From assembly GCF_020217465.1 (NCBI RefSeq), contig NZ_CP084115.1:3534001-3598000 (forward strand): 64,000 nt of DNA. The letters run 5' to 3'. The translations under genes were made by a program, and so were the position numbers. The stretch is from Cobetia amphilecti (GTDB lineage Bacteria > Pseudomonadota > Gammaproteobacteria > Pseudomonadales > Halomonadaceae). Under the pieces are notes generated by a model. The model ran no database searches. It was not told the origin of the DNA and saw only the letters and a program-made list of their open reading frames with translations. Shown here one piece after another: positions 18,624 through 27,034 of this stretch. The stretch's first letter is position 1; each line of letters opens with the position of its first letter.

Positions 18624-18698
18624 TGGTGGGTCGTGAGGGATTCGAACCTTCGACCAATTGGTTAAAAGCCAACTGCTCTACCACTGAGCTAACGACCC
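18624..18698 (-). tRNA. tRNA-Lys(TTT), copy 3 in transcription order
   Basis: Identical 75-base tRNA-Lys(TTT) with encoded CCA. Separated from the next copy by a 16-base spacer that is identical to the spacer on its other side. Confidence 0.97.
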
Positions 18699-18714
18699 AA
18701 AACTGGGTGGCGGA

Positions 18715-18789
18715 TGGTGGGTCGTGAGGGATTCGAACCTTCGACCAATTGGTTAAAAGCCAACTGCTCTACCACTGAGCTAACGACCC
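18715..18789 (-). tRNA. tRNA-Lys(TTT), copy 2 in transcription order
   Basis: Identical 75-base tRNA-Lys(TTT). Together with the adjacent 16-base spacer it forms a 91-bp tandem unit. Confidence 0.97.
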
Positions 18790-18825
18790 GCCGCCGGGTG
18801 CTTTGCAAGAGACCATTCCAGAGAA

Positions 18826-18900
18826 TGGTGGGTCGTGAGGGATTCGAACCTTCGACCAATTGGTTAAAAGCCAACTGCTCTACCACTGAGCTAACGACCC
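18826..18900 (-). tRNA. tRNA-Lys(TTT), copy 1 in transcription order
   Basis: Identical 75-base tRNA-Lys(TTT), first after the promoter; a different 36-base spacer separates it from copy 2. Confidence 0.97.
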
Positions 18901-18916
18901 TTGCGAAGCGGGACGT

Positions 18917-18945
18917 AAGATACCGCCGATCCCGTTTCGACGCAA
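18917..18945 (-). promoter_or_regulatory. Promoter of the tRNA-Lys cluster
   Basis: On the minus strand, TTGCGT (18945-18940), 17-base spacer, TATCTT (18922-18917), then a GC-rich ACGTCCCGC discriminator as expected for a stringently controlled stable-RNA promoter; A/T-rich sequence lies upstream. Confidence 0.75.
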
Positions 18946-19167
18946 GCCTTTTGCAAAAAAACTTCAAGTAAATGACCAGCTTGTCCGCTGGCACCTCGCG
19001 AAACGCCCGCGCCAGCGCGCGGCCAGCCCCTGTGCCAGATACACGCAAGCCCGCGATGGGCGCGGGCTTGCGGGTTACCACTTAGGTCGCACGAGCTTGT
19101 GGCATGTCCACGAGCTTATGCCATGTCAGTGAATGACGGCGCATCGCCGCCCTCACCGACTGCGCCA

Positions 19168-20325
19168 TCAGCGCGGCTTGCGCGTACGCTGCGGCGGCTT
19201 CTTCATGGCGCGCACCGGACGACGCTTCTGCTTGTCGCGGCTCCAGCGATTCTGCTCGTCCGGCGTCAGGGCCGGCGCCTTGCGATGCTCGAGACCTGCC
19301 AGCGTGGACAGTTCATCGATCTCGCTCTGCTCCATCTCCACCCACTCACCGGCGCGAGCGCGCTTGTCGAGGAAGATGTTGCCGTAGCGCACGCGCTTCA
19401 GACGGCTGACGGTCAGGCCCTGGGAGTCCCACAGACGACGAACCTCACGGTTGCGGCCTTCCATGATCACGACGTGGAACCAGCTGTTGATGCCTTCGCC
19501 ACCGAATTCCTGCACATCGGTGAAACGTGCCGGGCCATCTTCGAGCATCACGCCATTGACCATGTTGACGACGTGCTCGCGCTTGACCTCGCCCATGACA
19601 CGCACGGCGTACTCACGCTCGATCTGGGTCGACGGGTGCATCAGGCGGTTGGCCAGCTCACCGTCGGTGGTGAACAGCAACAGACCGCTGGTGTTGATGT
19701 CGAGACGACCGATCGCGATCCAACGCTCGCCCTTCAGACGCGGCAGACGCTCGAAGACGGTGCGGCGGCCTTCCGGGTCCTTGCGCGTGCACAGCTCGCC
19801 TTCCGGCTTGTTGTACATGATGACGCGACGCGCCGTCTCTTCCGCGCCCTTCAGGCTCTGCGGGCGATCATCGAGGCTGACCTGGTCACGCGGGCCAACG
19901 CGATCACCCAGCTGGGCGACCTTGCCGTTGACCTTGACGCGACCGGCGCTGATGGCGACTTCCATCTCACGGCGGGAGCCGAGACCGGAGCGCGCCAGCA
20001 CCTTCTGCAGTTTCTCGTCCTCGACCAGCTTGTCGCCCTTGGCCTGCGGCGGCAGCGGACGCAGTTCCGGCGCGTCGGCGGCGGCCGGCTTCTTGCCGAC
20101 ATTGGCCTTGCTGCCGCGCGTGGACTTGCCGGTATCACGGGTCGGGCGGGCCTGCTCGCCACGCTTGTCGGCAGAATCCGCCGCGCGCTTGTCCGTGACA
20201 TTCTTGTCCGCGAAGGCCTTGCCGGTCACGGCCTTGCCACCGGCGTGCTTGTTGCCTGCCTGGCTGCTGCCGGGGCGAGAGGTCTTGCGCTTATCAGAGT
20301 CTGTCTTGCTCATGACATGAACCAT
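19168..20325 (-). CDS. rluB: 23S rRNA pseudouridine(2605) synthase RluB
   Basis: Isomerises U2605 in 23S rRNA. The 385-residue product has an N-terminal Lys/Ala/Gly-rich disordered tail of about 95 residues, then an S4 RNA-binding domain ([17 protein letters not shown]), then the RsuA-type catalytic domain with the nucleophile Asp in [14 protein letters not shown], and a basic C-terminal tail. Length and tails fit RluB rather than RsuA or RluE. Start uncertain: ATGs at 20325 and 20313 are both possible and neither has a clear Shine-Dalgarno; the gene lies 20 bases after scpB and is probably coupled. Last gene of trpS-scpA-scpB-rluB. Confidence 0.93.
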   Translation of the reverse strand: MVHVMSKTDSDKRKTSRPGSSQAGNKHAGGKAVTGKAFADKNVTDKRAADSADKRGEQARPTRDTGKSTRGSKANVGKKPAAADAPELRPLPPQAKGDKLVEDEKLQKVLARSGLGSRREMEVAISAGRVKVNGKVAQLGDRVGPRDQVSLDDRPQSLKGAEETARRVIMYNKPEGELCTRKDPEGRRTVFERLPRLKGERWIAIGRLDINTSGLLLFTTDGELANRLMHPSTQIEREYAVRVMGEVKREHVVNMVNGVMLEDGPARFTDVQEFGGEGINSWFHVVIMEGRNREVRRLWDSQGLTVSRLKRVRYGNIFLDKRARAGEWVEMEQSEIDELSTLAGLEHRKAPALTPDEQNRWSRDKQKRRPVRAMKKPPQRTRKPR

Positions 20326-20345
20326 TTCATCTATAGGAGTTTCGC

Positions 20346-21437
20346 CTACGCAGGGTCGTCATCATCGACGGTCCCGGCAGCGGAGGAGTCGTGCGGCTGC
20401 GCATCGGCAGCGTCGTCATCCTCGTCTGCACCGCGCAAACGTTGGCTGAGGCGCGCTTCGAGTGTGGCGAAGTCGACCCCCGAGCCGGTGGACGCCATCC
20501 CGGCGTGGTCATTTTCCGCCTGTGAGGCGGAGGGTGCTGCTGTGTTCGGTGTGTCAGCCGAGGCGCCGGAGGTATCGAGTGCGCGCATCTTCAGCGCCTC
20601 TTCCAGCTGCTCGGCGGTGACGTCCGGCGGTTGCCAGTCGTCGGGCACCGGGGTGCCAGTGTCGGTCTCAAGACCTGTCTCAAGATCTGACTCAAGCCCT
20701 GTCTCAGCGCCTGACTCAGTCTTTCCCCCAGTCTCTGCGTCAGGTGCTGACTCAGGCGCTGTCTCATGCTCTGGATCAGCCCCCGCATCAGCGCCGTCTG
20801 CCGGTGCCTCCTCCGTCTCGCCGTCCGGGTCATCCGGCAGCGGCAAGGTCTGAGAGGGCGGCACATCATACAGGTCTGCCTCGAGCTGTTCGAGTCCTTC
20901 GAAGCCTTTCAGTTCATGCACCGGCGGCAGCTCTTCCAGCGTCTTGAGCCCGAAGTCATCGAGGAACTGACGCGTGGTGGCGAAGACCGCCGGACGCCCC
21001 GGCACATCACGGTGGCCGACCACTCTCACCCAGCCGCGCTCGACCAGGGTACGCATGATCGAGGAGCTGACCGTCACGCCACGCACCTGCTCGATATCGC
21101 CGCGGGTCACCGGTTGACGATAGGCCACCAGCGCCAGGGTCTCCAGCAAGGCGCGTGAATAACGTTGCGGGCGCTCTTCCCACAGCCGCGATACCCAGGG
21201 GGAATACTGCTGGCGAACGCGCAGCCGCCAGCCACTGGCGGTCTCGATCAGCTCCAGCGCGCTCTTGTCGGCCGGGTGACGCGCTTCCAGCTTGCCCAAC
21301 GCCTCGCGCAGCGCAGGCCTGGTCGGGCTTGAATACTCATCGAACAGACCGGCCAGGCGCTCAAGCGTCAGCGGCTCGCCGGCGGCCAGCAGGGCCGCTT
21401 CGATGATCTGGTCCAGCGGGACATCGCGCAAACTCAT
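20346..21437 (-). CDS. scpB: Segregation and condensation protein ScpB
   Basis: Subunit of the SMC-ScpAB condensin that compacts and segregates the chromosome. Residues 1 to about 185 are the two winged-helix domains ([21 protein letters not shown] and [20 protein letters not shown], then [18 protein letters not shown]). The remaining ~175 residues are a very acidic Glu/Asp/Thr/Ala tail not seen in the short ScpBs of Firmicutes; part is built on a 4-residue repeat encoded by a 12-bp tandem repeat. The start overlaps the scpA stop by 4 bases. Confidence 0.93.
   Translation of the reverse strand: MSLRDVPLDQIIEAALLAAGEPLTLERLAGLFDEYSSPTRPALREALGKLEARHPADKSALELIETASGWRLRVRQQYSPWVSRLWEERPQRYSRALLETLALVAYRQPVTRGDIEQVRGVTVSSSIMRTLVERGWVRVVGHRDVPGRPAVFATTRQFLDDFGLKTLEELPPVHELKGFEGLEQLEADLYDVPPSQTLPLPDDPDGETEEAPADGADAGADPEHETAPESAPDAETGGKTESGAETGLESDLETGLETDTGTPVPDDWQPPDVTAEQLEEALKMRALDTSGASADTPNTAAPSASQAENDHAGMASTGSGVDFATLEARLSQRLRGADEDDDAADAQPHDSSAAGTVDDDDPA
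20663..20791. repeat. Degenerate 12-bp tandem repeat inside scpB
   Basis: About ten units of the form CTGTCTCAnnnn / CTGACTCAnnnn in the plus-strand reading, encoding the four-residue acidic repeat (TGLE, SDLE and similar) of the ScpB tail. The reading frame is kept by the 12-base period. Confidence 0.75.
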
Positions 21438-22471
21438 GACGCCGCGTTCTCCTGCTCGTCGGATGGGGGTAAGGAGGGTGACGTCTGCGCATCATCGGAC
21501 GCTGCGTCATCGGACGCTGCGTCATCGAACGCCCCCTGATCGGCCGCCACCTCTTCTTCGTCGGCGAATTCCAGCGCCAGCCAGTCCCCGTCATCCTCGG
21601 GGTCCGGTTCCGGCGTGCGGGCGCGCACGTGAATCGGTGACAGCGGCGCATTCTGGACGATCTCGATCATCGACTCCTTGGCCAGCTCCAGAATCGCCAT
21701 GAAACTGACCACTACCCCGGCACGCCCTTCCTCGAGCGTGAACAGCTTCTCGAAGGGCATGAAGTGCTCATGGGTCAACAGATTCATGATCGCCAGCATG
21801 CGCTCGCGAGTCGACATCACCTCACGCGAGATGGTGTGCGCCTGGACGAGGTCCGCCTGACGCAAGAGGCCGGACAACGCGCCGAGCAATTCCGACAGGT
21901 CGACATCAGGGTGCACCACCCGCGTCTCGAGTTCGGGCAGGTCTGCCGTGGCCACGAACCAGTCGCGGCCCTGACGCGGCATCTCATCCAGCCCTTCGGC
22001 GGCCAGCTTGGTCTGCTCGTATTCCTGCAGGCGGCGAATCAGCTCGGCGCGCGGATCCTCTTCCTCGTCGTCATCACTCGCCTTGGGCTGACGCGGCAGC
22101 AGGCTGCGCGACTTGATCTCCGCCAGCATCGCGGCCATCAGCAGGTATTCACCGGCCAGATCGATCTGCATGGCGTGCATCAGCTCGACATACTCGATGT
22201 ACTGATGGGTGATGGCCGCGACATTGATGGCGAGGATATCGAGATTCTGGCGACGGATGAGGTAGAGCAGCAGATCCAGCGGCCCCTCGAAGGTCTCGAG
22301 AAAGACACGCAGCGCCTCCGGCGGGATGTACAGATCCTGCGGCATCTCGGTGAGCGCGGTGTCGTTGACGCGCGCCAGTACCGTCGACGACGCCGTCGGG
22401 GGCGTGACGAGAGGTGCGGGCTGATGCCCATCGGTGAGGGCAAAACTGGCGCCATCGAGCAGGTCGCTCAT
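21434..22471 (-). CDS. scpA: Segregation and condensation protein ScpA (kleisin)
   Basis: Kleisin subunit that bridges the SMC heads and binds ScpB. The 345-residue product has the conserved N-terminal FEGPLDLLLYLIRRQNLDILAI helix, YLLMAAMLAEIKSRSLLP, and the C-terminal winged helix around VVVSFMAILELAKESMIEI. The start at 22471 has AGGAG six bases upstream; the frame extends 25 codons further without homology. The C-terminus is acidic, with a small ASDDA repeat (21490-21530) from a DNA direct repeat. It follows trpS by 126 bases. Confidence 0.94.
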   Translation of the reverse strand: MSDLLDGASFALTDGHQPAPLVTPPTASSTVLARVNDTALTEMPQDLYIPPEALRVFLETFEGPLDLLLYLIRRQNLDILAINVAAITHQYIEYVELMHAMQIDLAGEYLLMAAMLAEIKSRSLLPRQPKASDDDEEEDPRAELIRRLQEYEQTKLAAEGLDEMPRQGRDWFVATADLPELETRVVHPDVDLSELLGALSGLLRQADLVQAHTISREVMSTRERMLAIMNLLTHEHFMPFEKLFTLEEGRAGVVVSFMAILELAKESMIEIVQNAPLSPIHVRARTPEPDPEDDGDWLALEFADEEEVAADQGAFDDAASDDAASDDAQTSPSLPPSDEQENAAS

Positions 22472-22597
22472 GACATCTCCTGCAGGAGGCGGGTGAAGGT
22501 GGGTCTGGGGGACGGGCATTCTAGCGGCTCGCGCCCCATCCCCCAAGTCTTTACGCCGCCGGTGATACGCCGGGGCCGCGCTCGGCGCCGCCCGCCT

Positions 22598-23812
22598 CTA
22601 GCGATAGGTCAGGCCGATCACGCGCCGCAGCTCATCCAGGGTGTCGCGCACGGTGTCGCGGGCCCGCTCGGCCCCTTCTGTCATCATGGTGCGCACCTTG
22701 CCATGCTCCCCTTCCAACGCCTCGGCACGCTCACGAATCGGCGTCAGCGCCGCGTCGACATGCTCGATCAGACAGCCCTTGCAGTCCAGGCAGCCGATGC
22801 TGGCATCACGGCAGCCCTCCTCCGCCCACTGGCGGTCCGAAGCGGGCGTGAAACTTTCGTGCAGCGTCCACAGCGGGCAGCGCTGCGGGTCGCCGGGGTC
22901 CTTGCGACGCACGCGCGCAGGGTCGGTGGGCATCTCGCGCACGCAGGCCGCGATATCGTCGCGCCCGCTGCGCAGGAAGATGGCGTCTTCCCGTGCGGCC
23001 TTGTGCGTCTTGAGCTCCATGCCCAGCAGCGGCTCGACCTCACCCTGCCAGTGTTCCGGCTCGCCGAGGATGCGCCGCCCGCCACCTTCCAGATAGCCGA
23101 GCAGGCGCTCCTGCTGGTTGCGGTTGAGCTTGCTGGTCTCGGCCAGCAGGCCGCGCGCACGCTCGAAGGCCTCGAGATCGCCCTCTTCCTGATAGTCGCT
23201 CAACCATTCGCGATACAGGCGGCCGCTCTTCTTGCCCAGGCGCGCGATGGCGCGTTCGGCCTGTTCCTCGAAGCCGGCATCGCGGCCATAGCGATGATTG
23301 AAGCGCCGGGCGACCTCACGGGTGAACTCGATATGCGCACGCTGCTCGGGGCCGGCGGGCACCACCTGCCCCCGCAGCGCCAGAATGTCGGCCGCCTGCA
23401 TCAGGGGTGCACCGAGCATGGCCAGACTGGCGCCCTGCTGCTCACCGAGCCCGGCGACCATCTCGCGGTAGCTGGGCAGACGCTCCAGCCAGGCCTTGGG
23501 CGTGACGCTGGCCAGGATCATGTGCACGTCGGTCAGCTCCGGCACCCACGACTGGATGAACAGGGTAGCGACCTTGGGGTTGACCCCACAGGCGAGACAG
23601 TCGATCACCATCGCCCAGCTGTATTGCTCGATCTCGTGAGGCGCGTGACCGCTGACCGCCAGCGCGTTCCAGTCGGCGACCAGAAAATAGGCATCGTGAT
23701 GGTATTGCAGCTCGGTCCAGCGCCGGATCACTGATTGATAGTGTCCGAGTTGCAGGTGTCCGGTGGGGCGTAAGCCGGACACCAGCCTGGCCGAGGTATC
23801 GGTGGCACTCAC
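22598..23812 (-). CDS. trpS: Tryptophan--tRNA ligase with a putative [4Fe-4S] motif and degenerate KMSKS
   Basis: Class I aminoacyl-tRNA synthetase charging tRNA-Trp. The HIGH region is PTGHLQLGHY. Trp-binding landmarks (DWNAL, ADILAL, GPEQRAHIEFTREVARRFNHRYG) are intact. An insertion of about 75 residues follows (FEEQAERAIARL to HWQGEV). Where KMSKS is expected, before AIFL and the REMPTDPARVRRKDPGDP element, the sequence is KTHKA (268-272). Cys312, 334, 341 and 344 give C-x21-C-x6-C-x2-C, with a further Cys347; this nearly matches the C-x22-C-x6-C-x2-C cluster motif known from Thermotoga maritima TrpRS. The start is GTG at 23812 with GGGAGA upstream. First gene of the scpAB operon. Confidence 0.88.
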   Translation of the reverse strand: MSATDTSARLVSGLRPTGHLQLGHYQSVIRRWTELQYHHDAYFLVADWNALAVSGHAPHEIEQYSWAMVIDCLACGVNPKVATLFIQSWVPELTDVHMILASVTPKAWLERLPSYREMVAGLGEQQGASLAMLGAPLMQAADILALRGQVVPAGPEQRAHIEFTREVARRFNHRYGRDAGFEEQAERAIARLGKKSGRLYREWLSDYQEEGDLEAFERARGLLAETSKLNRNQQERLLGYLEGGGRRILGEPEHWQGEVEPLLGMELKTHKAAREDAIFLRSGRDDIAACVREMPTDPARVRRKDPGDPQRCPLWTLHESFTPASDRQWAEEGCRDASIGCLDCKGCLIEHVDAALTPIRERAEALEGEHGKVRTMMTEGAERARDTVRDTLDELRRVIGLTYR

Positions 23813-23943
23813 CTTGTGAGTTCTCCCTGAGGCGTATGAAGCCGCCAGTCTAGCAACCCGAGGCCCCGATCAGCATCCCCGCGACGTCGTGTCCCTGACA
23901 ACATGCGCCACGCGACCGGATCACGCAGCGGCCAACGCGCCGC

Positions 23944-25734
23944 TCAACCGGCGGCGATGCCGGTGCGATAGCGCCCGGCGTAGTCGAACAGCTTGTCGCG
24001 GATCTGCCAGTAACGCCCGCTCTTGCGCCCGATGACGAAGTCCGGCGCCTTGAGACGCTCCTCGCCCGCCAACACCTCGGCGATGTCCTTCGGTGCCCAG
24101 TCACTGCCCGGCGCGCGCAGATGACGCGCGAGGAAGCTCAAGCGGAAGGCGTGACGCTGCGCGGAGGTCTCGAGCGCGAACCACTCGGAAAGATCGGTGC
24201 CATCCTCGTCGTAATAGGTCACCTTCAAGCGTGGAAGGCCGCGCCCGTTGCGCGCCTCCTCCAGCTGCCAGCCGCTGACGCGCAGCACCCGTGCATCACG
24301 CAGCTTGAGCGCATCGCGCAGCTTGTCATCCGGATCTACCAGTCGCGCCTGACAGGCATGACAATGGCGGGCGGCGATGTCATTGGCCTCGCCACACTGC
24401 GGGCAGGCCTTGGCGCGATAGCGGAAGTCGCACTGCACCAGCGGCCTGCCCTCGCCCTCCGGCGACTCGACCAGCCCCTGACAGCGGCGCCCGAAGTGCT
24501 CGACCACCAGCTCGCCATCCTTGCGTCCCCAGAACAGATTGGCATTGCCGCATACCGGGCACTCGACCTGCACGATCTCGGTGTCGCCGGCCGGTTTCGG
24601 CGTCGCCACCTCCGGCGCGTAGAGATCCCAGGGATTGCCGGCGTAGTCGAGAATCAGACAGTCCGTCTTGCCGGGACTCAGACGCAGGCCGCGTCCGACA
24701 ATCTGCTGATAGAGACTGACGGATTCCGTGGGCCGCAGGATGGCGATCAGATCGACATGCGGCGCATCGAAGCCGGTGGTGAGCACCGCCACATTGACCA
24801 GATACTTGAGCTGCTGGGCCTTGAAGGCATTGATCAGCCGCTCGCGCTCCTCGCTGGGGGTCTCGCCGGTGATCAGCGCCGCCTCGCCGTCAGGCAGGAG
24901 TGCGGTGACTTCCTCGGCATGCTCGACGGTGGAACAGAACACCATCACGCCACGCCGCTCGCGTGCCTGGGCGACGATATCCAGCACGATGCCCGGCGTC
25001 GCGCGCGAGCCCTGCACCACCTCGTTGAGCTCCGCCTCCTGGAAGCTGCCGCCGATACCGGGCGCCAGCTGCGAGAAGTCATAGCGCGCCACCGCGACAT
25101 CGACGCGCCGCGGCTCACTCAGAAAGCCCTGCCGCACCATCAGGCGCAGCGGCTGCTCGAAGACGCAATCACGGAAGAAGCAGTCGTCATCCCCGCGCAC
25201 CATGCCGTGATAGTGACGGTGGAAGATGAAGCCCTGACCGAGACGATACGGCGTCGCCGTCAGCCCCAGCACCTTGAGACGCGGATTGTGCTCGCGCAGA
25301 TGATTGATGACCTTGCGATAGCTGGCGTCCTTCTCCAGCGAGACCCGGTGACACTCATCGATCACCAGCAGCGTGAAGGGCGCCGCCTGAGCATCAGCCG
25401 TCGGCTCAGCCGGCGTGAAGGCATCAAGGTTGCGCACCACTGACTGCACCGAGCCGAACACCACCTGACGCGAGGCCTGCTTGCGCTTGAGGCCGGCACT
25501 GAAGATGTCGGCGTCCTTGCCATAGGATTCGTACTTGGCGTGGTTCTGCTCGACCAGCTCGCGCACATGCGCCAGCACCAGCACACGGCCACGCGCGATA
25601 CGCGCAAGCTCCGCGATCACCAGTGACTTGCCGCTGCCGGTGGGCAGCACGATCACCGCCGCCTCATCACTGCGGCGAAAGTGCTCGACGGTACGCCGCA
25701 CGGCCTCCTGCTGATATGGACGCAGCTCAAACAT
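23944..25734 (-). CDS. radD: RadD (YejH) superfamily 2 DNA-dependent ATPase
   Basis: SF2 helicase-like ATPase involved in double-strand-break repair with RecA/SSB in E. coli. The 596-residue product (E. coli 586) keeps the N-terminal [11 protein letters not shown], Walker A LPTGSGKS, motif Ia LAHVRELV, the DECH box, [10 protein letters not shown], and the strongly conserved [20 protein letters not shown] and [20 protein letters not shown]. The C-terminal part has a zinc-ribbon set ([31 protein letters not shown]). The start at 25734 matches the E. coli N-terminus; an ATG at 25758 is the alternative. An 18-bp tandem repeat lies just upstream. Confidence 0.95.
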   Translation of the reverse strand: MFELRPYQQEAVRRTVEHFRRSDEAAVIVLPTGSGKSLVIAELARIARGRVLVLAHVRELVEQNHAKYESYGKDADIFSAGLKRKQASRQVVFGSVQSVVRNLDAFTPAEPTADAQAAPFTLLVIDECHRVSLEKDASYRKVINHLREHNPRLKVLGLTATPYRLGQGFIFHRHYHGMVRGDDDCFFRDCVFEQPLRLMVRQGFLSEPRRVDVAVARYDFSQLAPGIGGSFQEAELNEVVQGSRATPGIVLDIVAQARERRGVMVFCSTVEHAEEVTALLPDGEAALITGETPSEERERLINAFKAQQLKYLVNVAVLTTGFDAPHVDLIAILRPTESVSLYQQIVGRGLRLSPGKTDCLILDYAGNPWDLYAPEVATPKPAGDTEIVQVECPVCGNANLFWGRKDGELVVEHFGRRCQGLVESPEGEGRPLVQCDFRYRAKACPQCGEANDIAARHCHACQARLVDPDDKLRDALKLRDARVLRVSGWQLEEARNGRGLPRLKVTYYDEDGTDLSEWFALETSAQRHAFRLSFLARHLRAPGSDWAPKDIAEVLAGEERLKAPDFVIGRKSGRYWQIRDKLFDYAGRYRTGIAAG

Positions 25735-25787
25735 GCAGCGCCGTCCAGCAAGGCACATGAGTGGGGGCGCTGCCGGCAGGCAGGCCC

Positions 25788-25859
25788 AGGGAAGTGATGG
25801 CTGACAGGGAAGTGATGGCTGACAGGGAAGTGATGGCTGACAGGGGCGTGAGGGCTGAC
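25788..25859. repeat. 18-bp tandem repeat, four units, upstream of radD
   Basis: Three perfect consecutive copies of an 18-base unit (AGGGAAGTGATGGCTGAC) at 25788-25841 and a fourth diverged copy at 25842-25859. It lies 54 bases before the radD start, in its likely leader or promoter. Confidence 0.9.
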
Positions 25860-25999
25860 AGGAACATTGACATCAAGGGGCCGCCGAATCGCAGGAAGGG
25901 ACAATGCCCCCATTATCCGCATCAGCGACTGCAGCGGCAAAGTGGGTGTGGATAACCTGAGCCCGCCAACCTTGGCCCGTAAGTCTTGACCCGTCAGGA

Positions 26000-26821
26000 T
26001 CAGAAGCGTGGCGCGCGGCCCTCGAGCTTGGCCTTGATGCATTCGGTCTGCTCCGCACGCCCCAGCAGCGAGGACTGCAGTTCTGCCTCAAGCGCCAGCG
26101 CCTCGGCTTCCGGCGCCGCGAGGGCCTCGTCATAGAGACGCGTGATCGCGCGGATGGCGCTGGGAGAGCGCCCGGCAATCTGGCGCGCCAGGGCCAAGGC
26201 CTCCTCCTGTGGGCTGGAGATGATGCGCGTGACCAGGCCGGCACTCTGCGCCTCGTTGGCCTCGACCTTGCGCCCGCTCCACGTCAGCTCGTGCAGCCAG
26301 TCCGGTCGCACGCCACGCGCGGTGACGCTGATGCCCATGTCCGGAATGATGCCCCAGTCGATCTCGAGCACCGCCAGACGCGCATCAGGATCACACAGCC
26401 GGATGTCCGCCCCCAGCGCGATCTGCAGACCGCCACCGAAAACGTTGCCATGCAAGGCGGCGATGACCGGCACCCCGATATCTCGCCAGCCCAGCGCCAG
26501 CTGCTGCACGGTATTGCGCTGCGGCGCACAGCCATTGGCCCCCGCGACCAGCAACTGCGGCACGCGGGCGGCGTCGCCCATGATGGCGGCGATATCCAGC
26601 CCCGCACAGAAACTGGGCCCCTCGCCCGACAGCACGATGGCGCGCAGGCCTGATTCCCGGGCGCGGGCATGCAACTCCTGCTGTACCGCCAGCAGGGCAT
26701 CGATCATCTTCCAGTCGATGCCGTTGTGCTTGTCAGGACGATTGAGGCGCACGTCGGCGACATGCTCACTGATCGAGAGGGTCACATAACGTTCAGGCGT
26801 GAGGTGGATAGCGTCAGACAT
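26000..26821 (-). CDS. Crotonase / enoyl-CoA hydratase family protein
   Basis: A 273-residue crotonase-fold enzyme acting on acyl-CoA thioesters. The oxyanion hole is formed by GEGPSFCAGLDIAAI and HGNVFGGGLQIALGADIRL. The second acidic region is VLEIDWGIIPDMGIS, where many hydratases have P-E-x-x-x-G; the sequence therefore resembles the broad hydratase/isomerase subgroup and not a typical FadB-like hydratase. The exact reaction is uncertain. The start at 26821 has GGGAG 7-8 bases upstream; an upstream ATG adds ten unlikely residues. Confidence 0.82.
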   Translation of the reverse strand: MSDAIHLTPERYVTLSISEHVADVRLNRPDKHNGIDWKMIDALLAVQQELHARARESGLRAIVLSGEGPSFCAGLDIAAIMGDAARVPQLLVAGANGCAPQRNTVQQLALGWRDIGVPVIAALHGNVFGGGLQIALGADIRLCDPDARLAVLEIDWGIIPDMGISVTARGVRPDWLHELTWSGRKVEANEAQSAGLVTRIISSPQEEALALARQIAGRSPSAIRAITRLYDEALAAPEAEALALEAELQSSLLGRAEQTECIKAKLEGRAPRF

Positions 26822-26916
26822 GGCGGTCTCCCTGCGACGGATAACGAGCAAGCACGCGCTCGAACGATTTCACGACAGTGCCGAGCGATGGCACTCATCC
26901 AGTGATAAACCCAAAA

Positions 26917-26993
26917 GGCGCAGGCAACCACACTGCGTTCGTCGAGCTGCCCACGGGCATGACTCGCTACGTCTCAGTGTGACTGCCTGCGCC
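26917..26993 (-). terminator. Long imperfect inverted repeat, possible terminator
   Basis: Arms of 19 bases (26917-26935 and 26975-26993: GGCGCAGGCA ... CACACTG with 2-3 mismatches at one point) around a 39-base loop. On the minus strand the second arm is followed by CCTTTTGGG. It starts 42 bases after the stop of the FMN glutamate-synthase-like gene and may end its transcript, although the loop is larger than usual. Confidence 0.5.
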
Positions 26994-27034
26994 CGGTTGT
27001 TGAACGGTCGTTTGGTCGCAGAGGTGACGATTGT

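Noticed and set aside
19046-19070. Hairpin CAAGCCCGCG/CGCGGGCTTG after rluB
   Set aside because: No U-run on the minus strand and about 100 bases from the gene; not confident as a terminator.
25788-25859. Tandem repeat considered as a CRISPR array
   Set aside because: 18-bp units are directly adjacent with no spacers and no cas genes are near.
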